Below are positions 23,044 through 35,100 of a stretch of DNA of 64,000 nucleotides, piece after piece. Both the position numbers and the translations under genes were made by a program. Numbering within the stretch: the stretch's first letter is position 1; every line of letters begins with the position of its first letter. The stretch comes from Mytilinidion resinicola (lineage: Eukaryota; Ascomycota; Dothideomycetes; Mytilinidiales; Mytilinidiaceae): assembly GCF_010093595.1 (NCBI RefSeq), contig NW_022985455.1, positions 553,532 through 617,531 on the forward strand. Reading direction: 5' to 3'. The notes beneath the pieces were generated by a model. That model saw nothing but the letters and a program-made list of their open reading frames with translations, was not told the DNA's origin and ran no database searches.

Positions 23044-24342
23044 TCAGAATGTCGTGACGAGTCTGGGTACTGCCCTGAAGGCTGTTGAACGGTCCCTGTA
23101 CCTCCTTTGGCAGCTGTCAGCTTGTCGTCTATCAGAGAGCTGTTCATAAATACATACAAAGCTGCCATCGGCGCATATAGTCGATATGTAGCAAAAGTAA
23201 TTATGACCGACTACAGCCCAGCCGACAAGGCCCGGTATCTCAGTAGCAACTCCAGTATCGTGTACAAGGTCCTTAAGTTTCAAAAGCATGGCAGTGTGAA
23301 GGGTCGCAAGCTGGGATTCGGCTTCTGAATGGCCTCCGTTTGGTTCTTTGAGCTCGAAGACGCATGCAAATGCAAGCTCAGACGTGTAAGCATCCGTCAT
23401 GGGGCTGAGGCTCTTGGGGCCGTGGCGTGAGGCGAACGTTTGATATGCGGCCTGGACATCGCTGTCTTGGTCAGTGAATGCAAGAACAAAGTCAGACTTC
23501 TTGCCGGTATTGGAACCAGTCTGTGCGAGGTATCTGGGCTCGATATTCTGCGTCTGCACACTGTTAAGCTCCAGCTTGCGTATGTTGTTTAACTTTAAAG
23601 CTGTGCTGACAACCTTTTCTAAGACCTTTGACCAAGCATTTTCGTCCTTCTTGCGGTCATTACATGCTTTGGCGACCTTATAAATGCTCTCTACCCGCTC
23701 CCATAGGTATGCTAGCGTCGCCGGTGGAGTATCATCCTCGTAAAACATGTACTCGTGAACGTCGTTCTCAAAGGCGTCGCGGTCGGCCTCTTCGAGCTGG
23801 TTCTGGAGTATTATCAGTGACGATGCCATTACGTGTTCATGCGCCCAGCTGTCTACCTTCAGTTTTGCGTGGATGAAACGGGAACCATGATGCTTGGACA
23901 ATGCAGAGCGGACAGCCGATACAGATTCATGCTGATTTGTGTCTCGCGGTTGACGTATCTTAATGGATTGAGGAGCGTGTGCGAGCAGTCGATGGTGTTT
24001 CCGTGGTGGACTGTGCGATGGCCTGCGGCTTGGAGCTACGGGCTTTAAGATGATGCGATTTCTCAAGCTCGTGGCGGAAGATGGAGCAGATGATTCGGAG
24101 TTTACATCACATTCGGAGACCATAGCAGCTGCAGTGGCTGCGGAGCGTGAAGAGTGTGAGCATGTGGTGAGGCGACGACGCTTCTGTCGAGATGATGCTT
24201 GGTGCTGCTTCCGCTTGCGCTGCCTGGGCGAGGGGCTCTCAAGGGGCGTGAGAGGAGGTGGTGACGTGCAACCAGCAGTCAAGGGAGAAACGGAGCTTAA
24301 CCAATCTTCGACGCAGGCATTATGGCCATCGTCGTCGGGCAT
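23044..24342 (-). CDS. PD-(D/E)XK nuclease-like domain protein
   Basis: A 432-residue protein from ATG 24342 (MPDDDGHNACVEDWLSS), chosen over the upstream in-frame codon at 24468 because family members start with a short acidic helix. The first 150 residues are Ser/Arg-rich and disordered with a basic patch (RKRKQHQASSRQKRRR), probably nuclear. The folded part shows the restriction-endonuclease-like core: a helix with E242, then KKSDFVLAF (D284) and CVFELKEP (E330-x-K332), followed by SEAESQLATLH. These give the D...ExK catalytic pattern, so it may be an active nuclease. This is a fungal-expanded family of unknown role. It is head to head with a protein kinase, 557 bp apart. Confidence 0.8.
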   Translation of the reverse strand: MPDDDGHNACVEDWLSSVSPLTAGCTSPPPLTPLESPSPRQRKRKQHQASSRQKRRRLTTCSHSSRSAATAAAMVSECDVNSESSAPSSATSLRNRIILKPVAPSRRPSHSPPRKHHRLLAHAPQSIKIRQPRDTNQHESVSAVRSALSKHHGSRFIHAKLKVDSWAHEHVMASSLIILQNQLEEADRDAFENDVHEYMFYEDDTPPATLAYLWERVESIYKVAKACNDRKKDENAWSKVLEKVVSTALKLNNIRKLELNSVQTQNIEPRYLAQTGSNTGKKSDFVLAFTDQDSDVQAAYQTFASRHGPKSLSPMTDAYTSELAFACVFELKEPNGGHSEAESQLATLHTAMLLKLKDLVHDTGVATEIPGLVGWAVVGHNYFCYISTICADGSFVCIYEQLSDRRQADSCQRRYRDRSTAFRAVPRLVTTF

Positions 24343-24899
24343 AGCATAGATGGAAAGTAATAGTGATGGGTGATGTTGACGGAAGGACTCGATTTCGACT
24401 GGGCGCGGCACATGGTTGCTGGGGCACCTGCCCCGCTCCGAAGTAAATAAAACAGCAAGGTGCCACACGTATCTACCTCCTATAGTAAGCAGAGAGCTAG
24501 TGATATTGCAGGCAAATTAGACAATCCGGCGACTCGTATCACTGTATAGAAAATATCACTATACACCAGTATCATGCTAACGAGGTTTTACTGTATCCAC
24601 ATTCGCTATCGGTTGAACTGTCACCAGCGACCAAGACCATTTTCACGTGACCTAGTCGCCAAGGAGCAACCCAGCAGGGGGGCTTGGCTCGCGAGTTCCA
24701 AACATTCAGCTTGTCAACATGTCAACTACAGAGCACAAATGCACGCTACACGAATTTCCCTAGAACATCAATACTAGGGACACAGAAAACGGCGCGGGCA
24801 GTACGACGCTCACGGCTTGTGGTTCTGCGATCTGTAGTCCAATTTCGACTTCTAATCATTCCTCGGCCACTTTATCTCTCATTCAGGAATCAATAACCC
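24343..24899. promoter_or_regulatory. Shared nuclease/kinase divergent promoter
   Basis: A 557 bp region between the two start codons. It contains a small inverted motif, AGTGATATT near 24490 and AATATCACT near 24550, whose function is unknown. Promoter role is inferred from position. Confidence 0.5.
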
Positions 24900-26165
24900 A
24901 TGGGTTTATGTGAATCGTGGTCCATCACATGGACGCACAACGCCTACGATGAGGCTCACTGGAAGCCTGGCGAGGAGCCTCGACGACGTCGGCTACGCAT
25001 CATTGCACGTTCTTCTCCCTCACAGTGGCACATCGCGATCACCTTCGAAGGTTCATTGCACCCAGACAGGATTGCTCGAGTGAATAGAAAACAGAGGCGG
25101 CAGGACCTCGAGGATCTTTGTTCTTGTCTCGACCTAAACCATCTGCAACTCCTAGACGATACTGTTACGGAGCTGCTCATCAAGCGCGAGCACGACACCA
25201 CTCCACCCTACTACGAGAATGATATCGCCTTTCCTGACCTCAATCTTCCATTGAGAAAGATGCCACGTACCGACAGCGAGTATCATTCAATCGTTGCTCA
25301 TCTGCAGCTTTGCGTACGAGAAGATCCGTTCCGCGTGCAGTTTCCGCTAGTTGATTGTGCTACCGGCATCCCGACTGAAGAATATTCGAAAATTACTAAA
25401 ATACGCGAACTAAGCGCCGGTGTACATGAGGTACGCATCACAGGTTGTGACACCAAACCTTATATTTATAAGGAAGTAGATAGGCCATTCTACACCCCAA
25501 GAGACAGTGCAGTTTTGGATCAGGAATTGCTGAATCTGGAAAAGTTTCGTGGAGTCAAGAATGTCACACAGCTGGTTGCTGCCATCATTTCCTCAAACCC
25601 GTATCAAACCGCTCAAGCCAGCGAAGTCGATTCTCGCAAGGAAACCGAAGTCACCAAGGCCATGAGCCTACATAACTCAGTCTTCTCACGAGGCATCCTT
25701 CTTGAATACTATTCAAATGGTACATTAGAAGAAATGCTGAAGAATGCACAGGATGCTTCACTGTCGGTAGCTCGGCCCTGGCTGAAGTGGGCATTTCAAA
25801 TCGCGAATGCACTGGCATGCCTGCATGGACAGGGTGTAGCGCATATAGATATCAAGCCATCAAACATTCTCATCAGCGCGAGCGACGACGCTGTGCTGAC
25901 GGATGTGAGTGGAGTCGGGGGCGTCACTCGAGAATGGCTAGCTCCTGAGATGCTTGATGTGCTAGACCCATTGTCTGAGAGAATGGGCTCACGAATGCGG
26001 AACGACGTATGGGCGCTTGGGAGGCTTTTGATACAAATGGCAAATGCTTCTTGTATTGGAAAAAAGCAACTCAATTGCATTGGAGTCAGCGCTACCATGG
26101 AGGACCCCTCCTTACGTCCCTCTGCTCAAAGCCTAGTCTCCGCTCTATTCGAACTCGGCACTTGA
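24900..26165 (+). CDS. Divergent protein kinase with novel N-terminal region
   Basis: A 421-residue single-exon protein. The kinase fold occupies about residues 165-420: glycine-rich-like ELSAGVHEV, the ATP-binding Lys in IYKEVD (K191), a hinge near LLEYYSNGTLEEML, catalytic loop HIDIKPSN (D317, K319, N322), a DFG equivalent TDVSG (D335), APE 348-350, DVW (D369), and the RPS Arg (R407). All catalytic residues are present though HRD is HID and DFG is DVS, so it is probably an active but atypical Ser/Thr kinase. The first 160 residues are not a known domain to me. Its divergent neighbour is a PD-(D/E)XK nuclease-like gene, suggesting co-expression. Confidence 0.85.
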   Translation: MGLCESWSITWTHNAYDEAHWKPGEEPRRRRLRIIARSSPSQWHIAITFEGSLHPDRIARVNRKQRRQDLEDLCSCLDLNHLQLLDDTVTELLIKREHDTTPPYYENDIAFPDLNLPLRKMPRTDSEYHSIVAHLQLCVREDPFRVQFPLVDCATGIPTEEYSKITKIRELSAGVHEVRITGCDTKPYIYKEVDRPFYTPRDSAVLDQELLNLEKFRGVKNVTQLVAAIISSNPYQTAQASEVDSRKETEVTKAMSLHNSVFSRGILLEYYSNGTLEEMLKNAQDASLSVARPWLKWAFQIANALACLHGQGVAHIDIKPSNILISASDDAVLTDVSGVGGVTREWLAPEMLDVLDPLSERMGSRMRNDVWALGRLLIQMANASCIGKKQLNCIGVSATMEDPSLRPSAQSLVSALFELGT

Positions 26166-26219
26166 GTCATGATAACTAGTATAAGCTCCAATCTATATCT
26201 CCCGAGTTAAAGCCGCCAT

Positions 26220-26468
26220 CTATGCGGTCGCCTGTTTTGGTGTTGGTCGTGATATATCTTGCTCTAGATATAGAAGCTTACCTGGACCTTCGCGACAAAT
26301 TCCAGGCTTCTTGTTGCACCTAGAAATATAATATAGACCACCAGTAGTCTTAGAGTCTTCTAAACCGCTGCTGCACGGTTCTTCGGCTTTCTTTGCCTTC
26401 TCGCAAGGTTGCAATAGAGTCTTCTTATAATGCCCGCAGGAGTGGACGCGCGTTTGGAATTTGCACAT
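26220..26468 (-). CDS. Small Cys-rich fungal protein
   Basis: An 82-residue protein, MCKFQTRVHSCGHYKKTLL at its start, with C2, C11, H13 and C22 followed by three further Cys. This Cys/His arrangement at the extreme N-terminus is typical of a family of small filamentous-fungal proteins of unknown function, likely zinc-binding. There is no signal peptide. It is convergent with the kinase, only 54 bp between stops. A shorter or spliced model cannot be excluded. Confidence 0.55.
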   Translation of the reverse strand: MCKFQTRVHSCGHYKKTLLQPCEKAKKAEEPCSSGLEDSKTTGGLYYISRCNKKPGICREGPGKLLYLEQDISRPTPKQATA

Positions 26469-29348
26469 ATTCTCGGCTAAGAATGACGATTATGACGAAG
26501 TTGGAGAGTAAATTCAATTGAATTAAGAGTTGTAACCGGAGGGTAGGTTAAGAATTATGTTAATAGTATCTTCTTATACGAACTAGATGCTGATTTAAGT
26601 TATTGTTTAGTCTGCAGTAGAATGCAGAAGTTAAGGGCCGACGTATGCAACTACACGTTTTGAGCGTGCATATCTTTTGTAGGTAGCAACGAGTTTTTCA
26701 CATCTAAAGCTTATGCGCTGCAGCTGCAGGGGCACTCGTCGGGACGGTTGCAGAATCAGGTCCGGAGGGACAGCCATCCAGAGCAGTGACCCCTGCTGCA
26801 GCCAAAAGCTGGCGCCCAAGCATTCAGAAGGTCGACCACCTATATCCTCTCGATCCAGTCGTTTAACTTCATTGCAATAACTCTGCCCGCAATGTGCGAC
26901 ACACACAACGGATATGCACGTGATTTCTTATATTGTAAGCTTTGACAGTTTGACTTCGGACAAGGCTCTTTATATGGAAATGGAAAGTTTTCGGGAGCAG
27001 CAACACAACTTTGATGGAAAATTTCTTAACTACTGTTTTGGACATAGTCAATGTATAACCACAAGAACCTGATTGGTCCATTGATGGCATTGGGAGAATA
27101 CTGCGCGACGCTTCGTATCAAGCCTAATCTTTAGATCTACTCGCCGTGCACCCAAGAACCCTCCCTCTTCAGCTTGTTCCGCTTTTCTTCCCTGACTCTA
27201 GCCACCCATGCTTCCACACCAGCAACAGCACTTTCAGGAGATTTCCTATGCTCTAGCAAAAGCGAGAGAACTTCAGACTGTGTAATTTGTATTCTTAATC
27301 CTATCTGTAATGCACATGTAGTGGGAGCCCTAATGATCTTGGCGTAAGTTACACATGAATTCGCCAACTAGACTGCTCCCTTGGACCTCAGATTGTGTAT
27401 TGTTGTAAGTACCAGTTGAAGTATCGGGCGCCGTAAGTTGGAGTCTTTTGGCTAATTTGTCCCCGGTCATACGAGACTCTCTTTTCAGAGAAGGGACCAC
27501 AGCAGCAGGAGACAACGGCGGTGGTGGTGGAACCCGCCATGTTGAGGCAAGATATATTTAGGCGAATTGACCTCCACTTTCCAAATCAGGCATGCAAAAA
27601 GGGGGCTTGGCACGGACGATTGGCTGAAATTGTCGTTCGCAGAAGCACTTATCCGTGAACTGCGCATTCGCAACCCATCACGCAGGAAATCTAATGAAAG
27701 GAGAAGGTTCATACAGCTCTAAACTTGGGGCAGGGGACGTTTATGTCTTAAACTATGGACAGGGTATAGGGCATTATTTGATTCCTACAGCCCCTCTAGG
27801 TTACACCATTTCGTCCTGCAGACGATTCAAATTACGAAATGCTAGGTGATTGAAGAATCTCCCATCTAAGGGTGTAATATCTTACAAAGACCACAACATA
27901 AAGGCCCAGACGGCATGGATTTGGAGTCTGAAACGTTTGTACATCGCAATACACTACCTTTAAGCTTCTCTGTACAGCCTGACGATACGAGGTAATGAAT
28001 GCTGCGGAATCTCTCCATTGGTAGAACACAGAGCAAACCTAAGCGCGAAATAAACTCGTAGTGATAGGAAGCAATTGATTCATGCCTTGATAAAACGACG
28101 ACGAGTGATGCTTTCTGAGAGGTCAGGGCCCATTGCCTGTTGATGTTTCACATGGGCCATAGCCAACCCGAGCATTCAATTGTGGAACTTGAAACCTTGA
28201 AACCCAGAACTCAATACATACCGTCATGGTAATCAATCATATCTTTGTCAGCTCAAGCTAAGCCCTTTGTGTTGTGTACAATCTCACGAAGCGTCAGCAG
28301 CTATTGCTTGCAGGAGTTGCTTCGAGCCACCACGTGGCCTTTATCGATCTATGGTGCATTAGTCCCGCGATGCAAACAGATCTCATTCTACATACATGCA
28401 CGACCACCGCCTCGCGAGTGATTCGACGGACCTATTTATTCGCCCTAGAAGCTACCTGCTGGAGAGTACGTACATACCGCCGCAACCCCATACACCACCA
28501 CGACCACAAGACTTGCATCCCCAAGGAATCCGAGGCCAGTCGATGCGGTTCATTTCCGAGCTGCGTTATCAATCAGCCCCCTTTTTTCAAAACGGCGACT
28601 CCTCGAGTCCACTGCGACATTCTCTCGTGGCCCCTTGGCCGTATGCTGGAGATGGAAGGGTGGGCTGATTGCGCAAGCGTCTGATTCATGGCTCCAGCTC
28701 CATGTCTCCTGCTGTCCGCATTGGCTATGGCCGTGGTGAGCTTGGAAATGCGGGTTTCGACAGCCAATGGCCAGTCTGGCAGCAGCGCGGAGGCGCCTAT
28801 ATCAAGGAATCGGTCCTATCCGCAGGGAGAGACCCCTCCTTCCTCCTGCAGTGATAGCCCGTCAATCCCATCCTGCAGCGCCGTGCGCCCAGGAGGTGTA
28901 ATCATCATCGCCGACCTCATCCACGGCGACCCCAGGCCTGCAGCGGCGCTCTTCTTTCCGCACAGTCTCCCACCTGAAACAGCGGTGCACGTCGAGACGC
29001 AGCCCCGCGGCAGTTGGCGCCCATTCGCTCCCGTGGCTCCCGCTGGTGCAGACAGAGGCGTTCGCTGTGATCAGCCCTTAGCCTTCCAGAACGTCTGGCT
29101 GTTCCTTGCTGACTGGCCGAATCGGACGACAGATCAAGCCTCCGCTGCTGGGGCTGGCTGTGTGACGGCCTTCCCGAGCGTCTGCTGTCACCACTGCTGC
29201 ACATCACTTGGCTTCAATTGTTCCTCCCATCCTCCAACCACGCCGCGCATCTGCCAGCATCCGCTTCGAGGCCCTCTCGATGAAACTATACGCTGAAGCG
29301 TAGGCTCGGTTTCCCTCTCCAGAAGCGCATGCGCGCTTTGGCGCAAGG
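26469..29348. other. Long gene-poor stretch
   Basis: About 2.9 kb without a confident gene. AT-rich to 28.2 kb with short frames, one of which (27137-27515, minus) is listed separately as doubtful. From 28.3 to 29.3 kb the sequence is GC-richer and probably includes the promoter and leader of the RING-like gene. No transposase or repeats recognised. Confidence 0.5.
27137..27515 (-). CDS. Doubtful small two-part gene
   Basis: Two adjacent minus-strand frames look mildly coding: 27515-27330 (MSPAAVVPSLKRESRMTGD...) and 27367-27137, ending VEAWVARVREEKRNKLKRE. The C-terminal helix has a realistic charge pattern. No standard intron joins the two in frame, since the candidate introns are too short or out of phase. 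No family recognised. Confidence 0.2.
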
Positions 29349-31153
29349 ATGCAGCCGGGTGGCGTGGGGGAGCCTTCCGACTTTCCATCCGCGACTCTCT
29401 TCGATGATTCTATCTACCAGCGCGAGGCTCTGTCGCTTCCAGAAAGCAAAAATGAGGATGACTTAGACCAAGAAATACTCGAGGAAGCTCAGCAGCTTGG
29501 TATTGCCGTCAGCCAGTACCTAGCGCCAGATCCACACGATATATCAACTGCCTTGTCCACCTTCACCGTCTCGAGCGAGCCCAGGTCTTCCATGTCAGTC
29601 CGGTCACACGAATCTCACTCTACAGGATTTACTTCGGATCCTTCCCGAAACTCAAAAGACCAATGCGTAGAAAATCACCCTGCTAGCCCCAGTTTTGCCC
29701 CGCCACGAAGCTCTATATCGATTGAGAACCGCGGTTTTTCAGTAGACGGACCCCGCCCGGCCATGCGCCATGCCCACTCGTCCTCTACCACGTCTAAAGC
29801 AGGGTCAACTCGCTCCCTATTGTTGGTTTCGGAGAGCCCTGGCTTGAAGCGACGGCGAGGATCCAGCTTGCTCTCCATGTTCCGCCGAGAGTCACAGTAA
29901 GTAGCCATTGTGTCCACATCTATACATGAAACTAATCCATAGACAATGCAGCTCCTGCTCGGCCCGTGTTCGCCACAGCCATCATGTAAATCCATTCACG
30001 CCACGCCTTCTGTGCGGTCATAGTCTGACGAAGTACGCGATTCGAATACATGTCCAAGACGCCCTCGAACGCCACGACCACGCCCCACCTAGTTGCTGTG
30101 GAAGGCCTCTGCCAAGACCAGCGTTGGAAATGGCATTGACCGAGGCAGAACTGGACAGCCTCGCAAAAGCGCTACCATTATCAGGTGAAGCTGAAACCGG
30201 AATCCATACCAAAGCAAGCGAGGAGAGCGCAGTTGAGTTCACAAGCCAAGCAGAATCGCAATCTCTGGTATCTCCTGCCGAAAGTGGACCACCCAGTCCC
30301 AGTCACCCTGTAAAGACGCCAGAAGAATGCGCACGGCTAGAGAAGGCTATGGAGGACGAACGATTTAGGGCATTGCGAACCCTGCAGACAGAGCAGCTTA
30401 ACAAGATCGTGTCGTTCGAGGCCAGACAGAGACAGGCCCTGCTATTATACTATGAACAGTCAAGGTCCAAACTATCGTCTGCCTTGGCGCGCAACAAAGC
30501 AGAGAGAACCAACCAGGTGGGCCGTTCGTGCTCGTGTGTTTGTTCGAGGCTAACCGTCGCAGCATGCACAACATCTAGAGCAGCTTGAAGAGATGCAAGT
30601 TGCAGCAGAGCATGATTTACGTAGAGCCCAGGTGCAAGAGAACCAGAATATGGCTACTGCACTAAAATATATGGAGGCGTACTGCAATGGCCCGAACAGT
30701 TCCGAACATACTGTATCTGAAGAAGATCGGAAGAAGTTGAAGCGACAGCACGTCGTCCAAGACAGCCTTCCACGCAAGCATGACAGCGCCATCAATGTCT
30801 TACGTTCGAAGCAAGAGAAGGACGTGAAGGTGCAAATACACAACCAGCACACCGAGCTTGTGCAGATGGACCTCGACTTTGAGAAGGAGATGGAGCAGCT
30901 TGAGATGAAGTTCCACAAAGACTCGAGTAAGCTGGACGTCCTAGCCGAGGTCCGACGAGGCAAGGCAATTGCTCGGTGGGACCTCAAGGTGGAAATCTGG
31001 AGGAGGCAGTTTGAGAAGCAACAAGAGACGTGTTTTGATGGTTCTATTCCGCATCCCGACTGGCCCGCGACCCCAACAGAAGAACCGGCAGGCGACACTA
31101 CTGCCTTAGCGCCTTATTTCCAACTCCAGCATCACAGTGCGGCAGCGACTTGA
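29349..31153 (+). CDS. RING/IBR-like zinc-finger coiled-coil protein
   Basis: About 570 residues in three exons: 29349-29896, 29943-30516, 30563-31153; introns GTAAGT...CATAG and GTGGGC...CGCAG (branch CTAACC) keep frame. After a Ser-rich N-terminus (residues 1-180) comes QQCSSCSARV...LLCGHSLTKYAIR...PPSCCGRPLP, which aligns with the first zinc finger of fungal RBR/IBR ubiquitin-ligase-like proteins. However the second Cys pair normally following CGH (CxxC) is absent, so this finger is degenerate. The C-terminal half is a long charged coiled coil (RALRTLQTEQLNKIVSFEARQRQ and onward). This resembles a fungal family in which the RBR part is lost and the coiled coil retained. Ligase activity is doubtful. 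Confidence 0.75.
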
Positions 31154-32180
31154 TTTACTAAGATTTTTGTTTCGGGGGTCCCAGCATTCTCGACCTCCCA
31201 TTTCGTCCTTGCATAGCGCGGAGTTGCGGCATGTTTCTCTGCATACGTAGCGGTTTTCCTTCTTGTCAATATACCCGGTGGAATTGGATATGTATGAAGT
31301 GGGCCTATTGGTCGGGCGGGAGTATAGCTGCCGAGGGAGTGTTCGCTGGTTTAGAAAATTTAATTGAGAGGGTGCTCTTCGACTATCTTCGACCTATAAC
31401 CAACAAATAGCTAAGTCTTTTAATCAGTATTTTTGGGTAATGAGGGGCTTGATAGCAAGCAGATGTCGAACTACCGCTTGAAGCCAGCATCATTGTTTGC
31501 TCGTCGCGTGTGAAATCTCACGAACTTGAATTTGTAGTATCTAAAATCATAGACGTGATAATGTATACAGTATGTAGAAGGATGAGATGACCCTGGGTCC
31601 CCTTTTCGTACTGACGTACCGGATGAGATGACGATGGACTGAGAGAGGCTGTGCTCAGCCACAACTAGACTATAAACTCCCTTGGAAGACTGAAGGGGGC
31701 CAAAGCTTGCCTAGCACTTCGAGCGTGGCGTTACCTGCTGGCGACAACGCATGCTGCTTTTCTTACACCTCATTGTACATACATACCCGGCAGCGACCGT
31801 CGATTGCCTCATCCTTTTCTTTCCTTCGGCTGCCTCTTGCTTTCAAGTAGTTGTCGAGGTCAGCTGCAGGGTTGCAGATCGTCGCCAACACCAAACCGCA
31901 TCAACCGCCCTCCGCAGCCTCCTTCTCCATCACTGCCCAAGGGCGTCAAGGGCCCCAATCTGGTCTTTCAGTGTGTCCCATTGTCATCGACCAAAACTCA
32001 CCGCGGGCCTCGAGCATCGTCACCTTCGCGACACGGCCGCTTTGCTGTCACTCCCTCGGTTTATGCGCGCCGCGCCGCCGCAGCCCTCGGGGCATCGCCT
32101 CTCCACATCTCCCCGTCTAGGAGAAGCGGCAGTGTCTTTCGCAAAGCCTCGAAAGACACCGACGTAGTAATCGCGGTATA
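31154..32180. other. Intergenic, promoter of large disordered gene
   Basis: About 1 kb between two plus-strand genes. 31.74-32.18 kb is C/T-rich, typical of a fungal promoter and long 5' leader. Open frames there overlap in several frames and show no domain. Confidence 0.5.
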
Positions 32181-35100
32181 ATGTCTCGGCCATACCAATT
32201 CGCCGAGGAAAAGTCGACGAGGTCGCCGCTGTAAGAATGTCGTCTGCCAGCCTCACCTATCATTTGGCTAACCCATCTCCAGAGATCGACCCCAGCAAAA
32301 CCTGTATCCTGCGGGCCAGCCTCCTTCGTTCAAAACAAACGTGAACCGCGCGAAGACAAAGCGATGGGTTGAGGCAAAAGCGGTCTCGTACGGTGGAGAC
32401 GATTGGGGCGATTACGATGAATACGATGAGTATGGCGCGGATGAGCCGCCTCCTGCTCCTCCATCCAACCCGTCCGTACCTACTGGATTGCGGCAGAAGG
32501 GACAAAGCGCTGCAGAGGCCGGAAGGAGCTTCACAGATCCTCAGCCCCCGCGCCAGCCGTCCATACCTCGGAAAAACTCCTTCGATGCGGGCGATGAAAG
32601 GAGGGCTTTTTCTTCAGCAGCTCCTCAGGGCTTTTCAACAACTTCACCTATTGATGCGAGCGCAGCGGGCAGGAATGGCGGTTTTGGCGAAGCTGCTCCT
32701 TTGCAGAATCAGCAATACGCAGCACGCACCGTTGCGCAGCCACAGCCAATTAATACACAGGTGCCGCCTGGAAGCCGACAACCAAGTGCTTCTCAATCCG
32801 AAATCAGCGACACCCCTCAGCATCGTCGAGATTTCTCCCCTTCAGCTTTACCGCCCCCTCTCCACACGAGGGCGTCTCCTGCGCCAGGCAGTGCCCCTGC
32901 ATCACCAGCAGGAGCACGCTTTCCGCCTCGGAAAAGCAGTATAAGTAACCCTTCGCCTTCTGAAGCACTCGGCCCACAGTTCCCAGCCAATGTGACCACC
33001 AGTGCTTCCGCCCAGTCACTACGAGGCCGCACACCGAGTAATCCGACAAAGCCGCTCCCATTTATCAGGCCTGCAGACATATACAAACGAGTGGAAGAGG
33101 AGCGTGTAAAGGAGCGCCAGTCCCTAGACTCAGGGCGACCTAGTCTAGACTCCTTGTCCTCGCGGCCTACAGAGGAGCCAACAGCAGGCCGCGGTCTACG
33201 GGAGCGCGGGAGTGCTGAGAGCTTAGGTAAAACCGGGAGGCGGCCAAGCATGGAGCGTGGTGGTGAGGCCGGTGAATCTGGTCGATCGCTCCAGCCGCTG
33301 GAGCCAGTTGTGGAGCGGAAGAGTGAGTACCTCCCTGACTTCAACCTTGCTAGTCAAGGTCCGCAATCATCGTATTCTACGGCGCAGCAGAGGCCTGCGG
33401 TTCAAACTTACCAGCCCATTGCCTTACCTGAGGTGCAAAGAATGTCAGGGTTTGCCGACGATTTCTCGCCCAGATACTTCGCCCCCGACTCTGCATCTTT
33501 GCAAACCGCGCCTGGTCTGCCTCCCCAGCAAGCGACCATGGGTGGCGATCCAAGTCTTCGCTCCATGGTTGACCAGGCATTCACCCGGAACGACGATAAT
33601 TCTATTCCTCCCACACCAGTATCAAAGCAAGACACGTACTCGCAGTCAGGAGACGGAGTATCCAGGAGCAACACTGAAAGCTCCTATGGAATAAGCCCCA
33701 TAATGAGTCGCGTGCCAAGTTCTGCCACTTCAGCTTTGAAGGCTAAGAACGTGGGTGGTGCTGAAACTTCGACTCCGGCAATTGCAGAAGAGACTAGCGA
33801 GACAAGTACGCCAACTTCAAGGCCTCCCTCAGGGGCAATGCTTGGAGGCGGGTATAAAGTCAACAGAAAACCGTCGCCTGCTCATTCTCGGAACGTTTCT
33901 TCTGGATCGCTAGTAGGCACTCCTCCACACCAGACGGGTCTGCACACACCAAGTCCTGCAGAGAGTCCAGCCAGGTCGCCAGCCATTGAAGCTCAGAAGG
34001 CGATACCAGAGCCTGAAGCCGCTGTTCTCAGTACACTGAACCCACTGCCTCTAGGAAATCCTAATGGCAATGAAAACAGCGTGCTGCCGAACTATGCGAC
34101 TAGGGAGGCTGATATCGCCACCGTCGCGAAGAGAAACCCAGAAAACACTGACTTGGCGTTGGGTGAGGCGGCGAACGAGTCTCAACGAGCGTTCCTCGAG
34201 TCTCATCAAGGTGTCACCTCTGACTTAGAACGAGCCCCGCGGTCTCGATCAGAGTCCCCTAGCAAAGGAAGGGTTCAAGAACTTGCCGGAAAGTTCGACG
34301 GCATATCCGATTCGCGCCGAGGCTCTACCCATTCGAGCATCGCATCATGGGAGCGAAGTCAGGAAGACTTGCCCATCACGGTTTCGGCCATCAAAAGCAA
34401 ACCCAACACTCGTGACTCCAGTCCAGTGAAGGCGCCCTTGTCACTACGCCCGACTGCGGACCGTGAGCCCAGTTTCAGACCTAAATTGCCCGGTCGATGG
34501 GAGTCATACGCTACAACTGTACCAACACCACTGGAGGAGCCCAGCAAAGATCGCCAATTGGGCGGGACTTTTGCACAATCTGCTGCAGATGTGGAGCAGA
34601 AGAATGATAGGAATGAAGAGGTTGATCTGACGCCGACTACGCAGCGGCGTTCTGCTTCTCCACACAAATCCGATGCTCTCGCTGCTTTACAAGCTGCTGG
34701 AAACGCGATGGGTGAAGCCATCAAGGCGTCCGTCGGGTTGGGAACAAGCGACGCAGAAACGGGCAATACGACCTCGAAGGCCCCCCCTGGAAACGTTTTC
34801 CTGCGCCCATTGCAGCTCGATAGGACTGTCTCTTCGGCAGAATCGAGCAATCCACCATCACCTCCTCCAAAGGATGGTTCTTTTGAGGACCTGACCCCTG
34901 GATCGCACGAAATGACTCCGACGAGGCCATCCATGCTGCCGCAGCTTAGCACAGATCCTTCTGCTCACGATTTGGAAAGTGACAAGCTGAGAAAAGAAAT
35001 TGTTAGGAGTCTCAGCCCACTAAAGCAGTCTGACTCGTCTCTCCAGCCTGGTGCGCCGAGTCTGAACAATCGAGAAAGCTCGATTCTGCCAAGTGAATAT

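Noticed and set aside
28688..29296. 202-codon plus frame with a signal-peptide-like start
   Set aside because: It ends 50 bp before the RING-like gene's ATG, has no family features, and its Cys content is uneven; more likely leader sequence.
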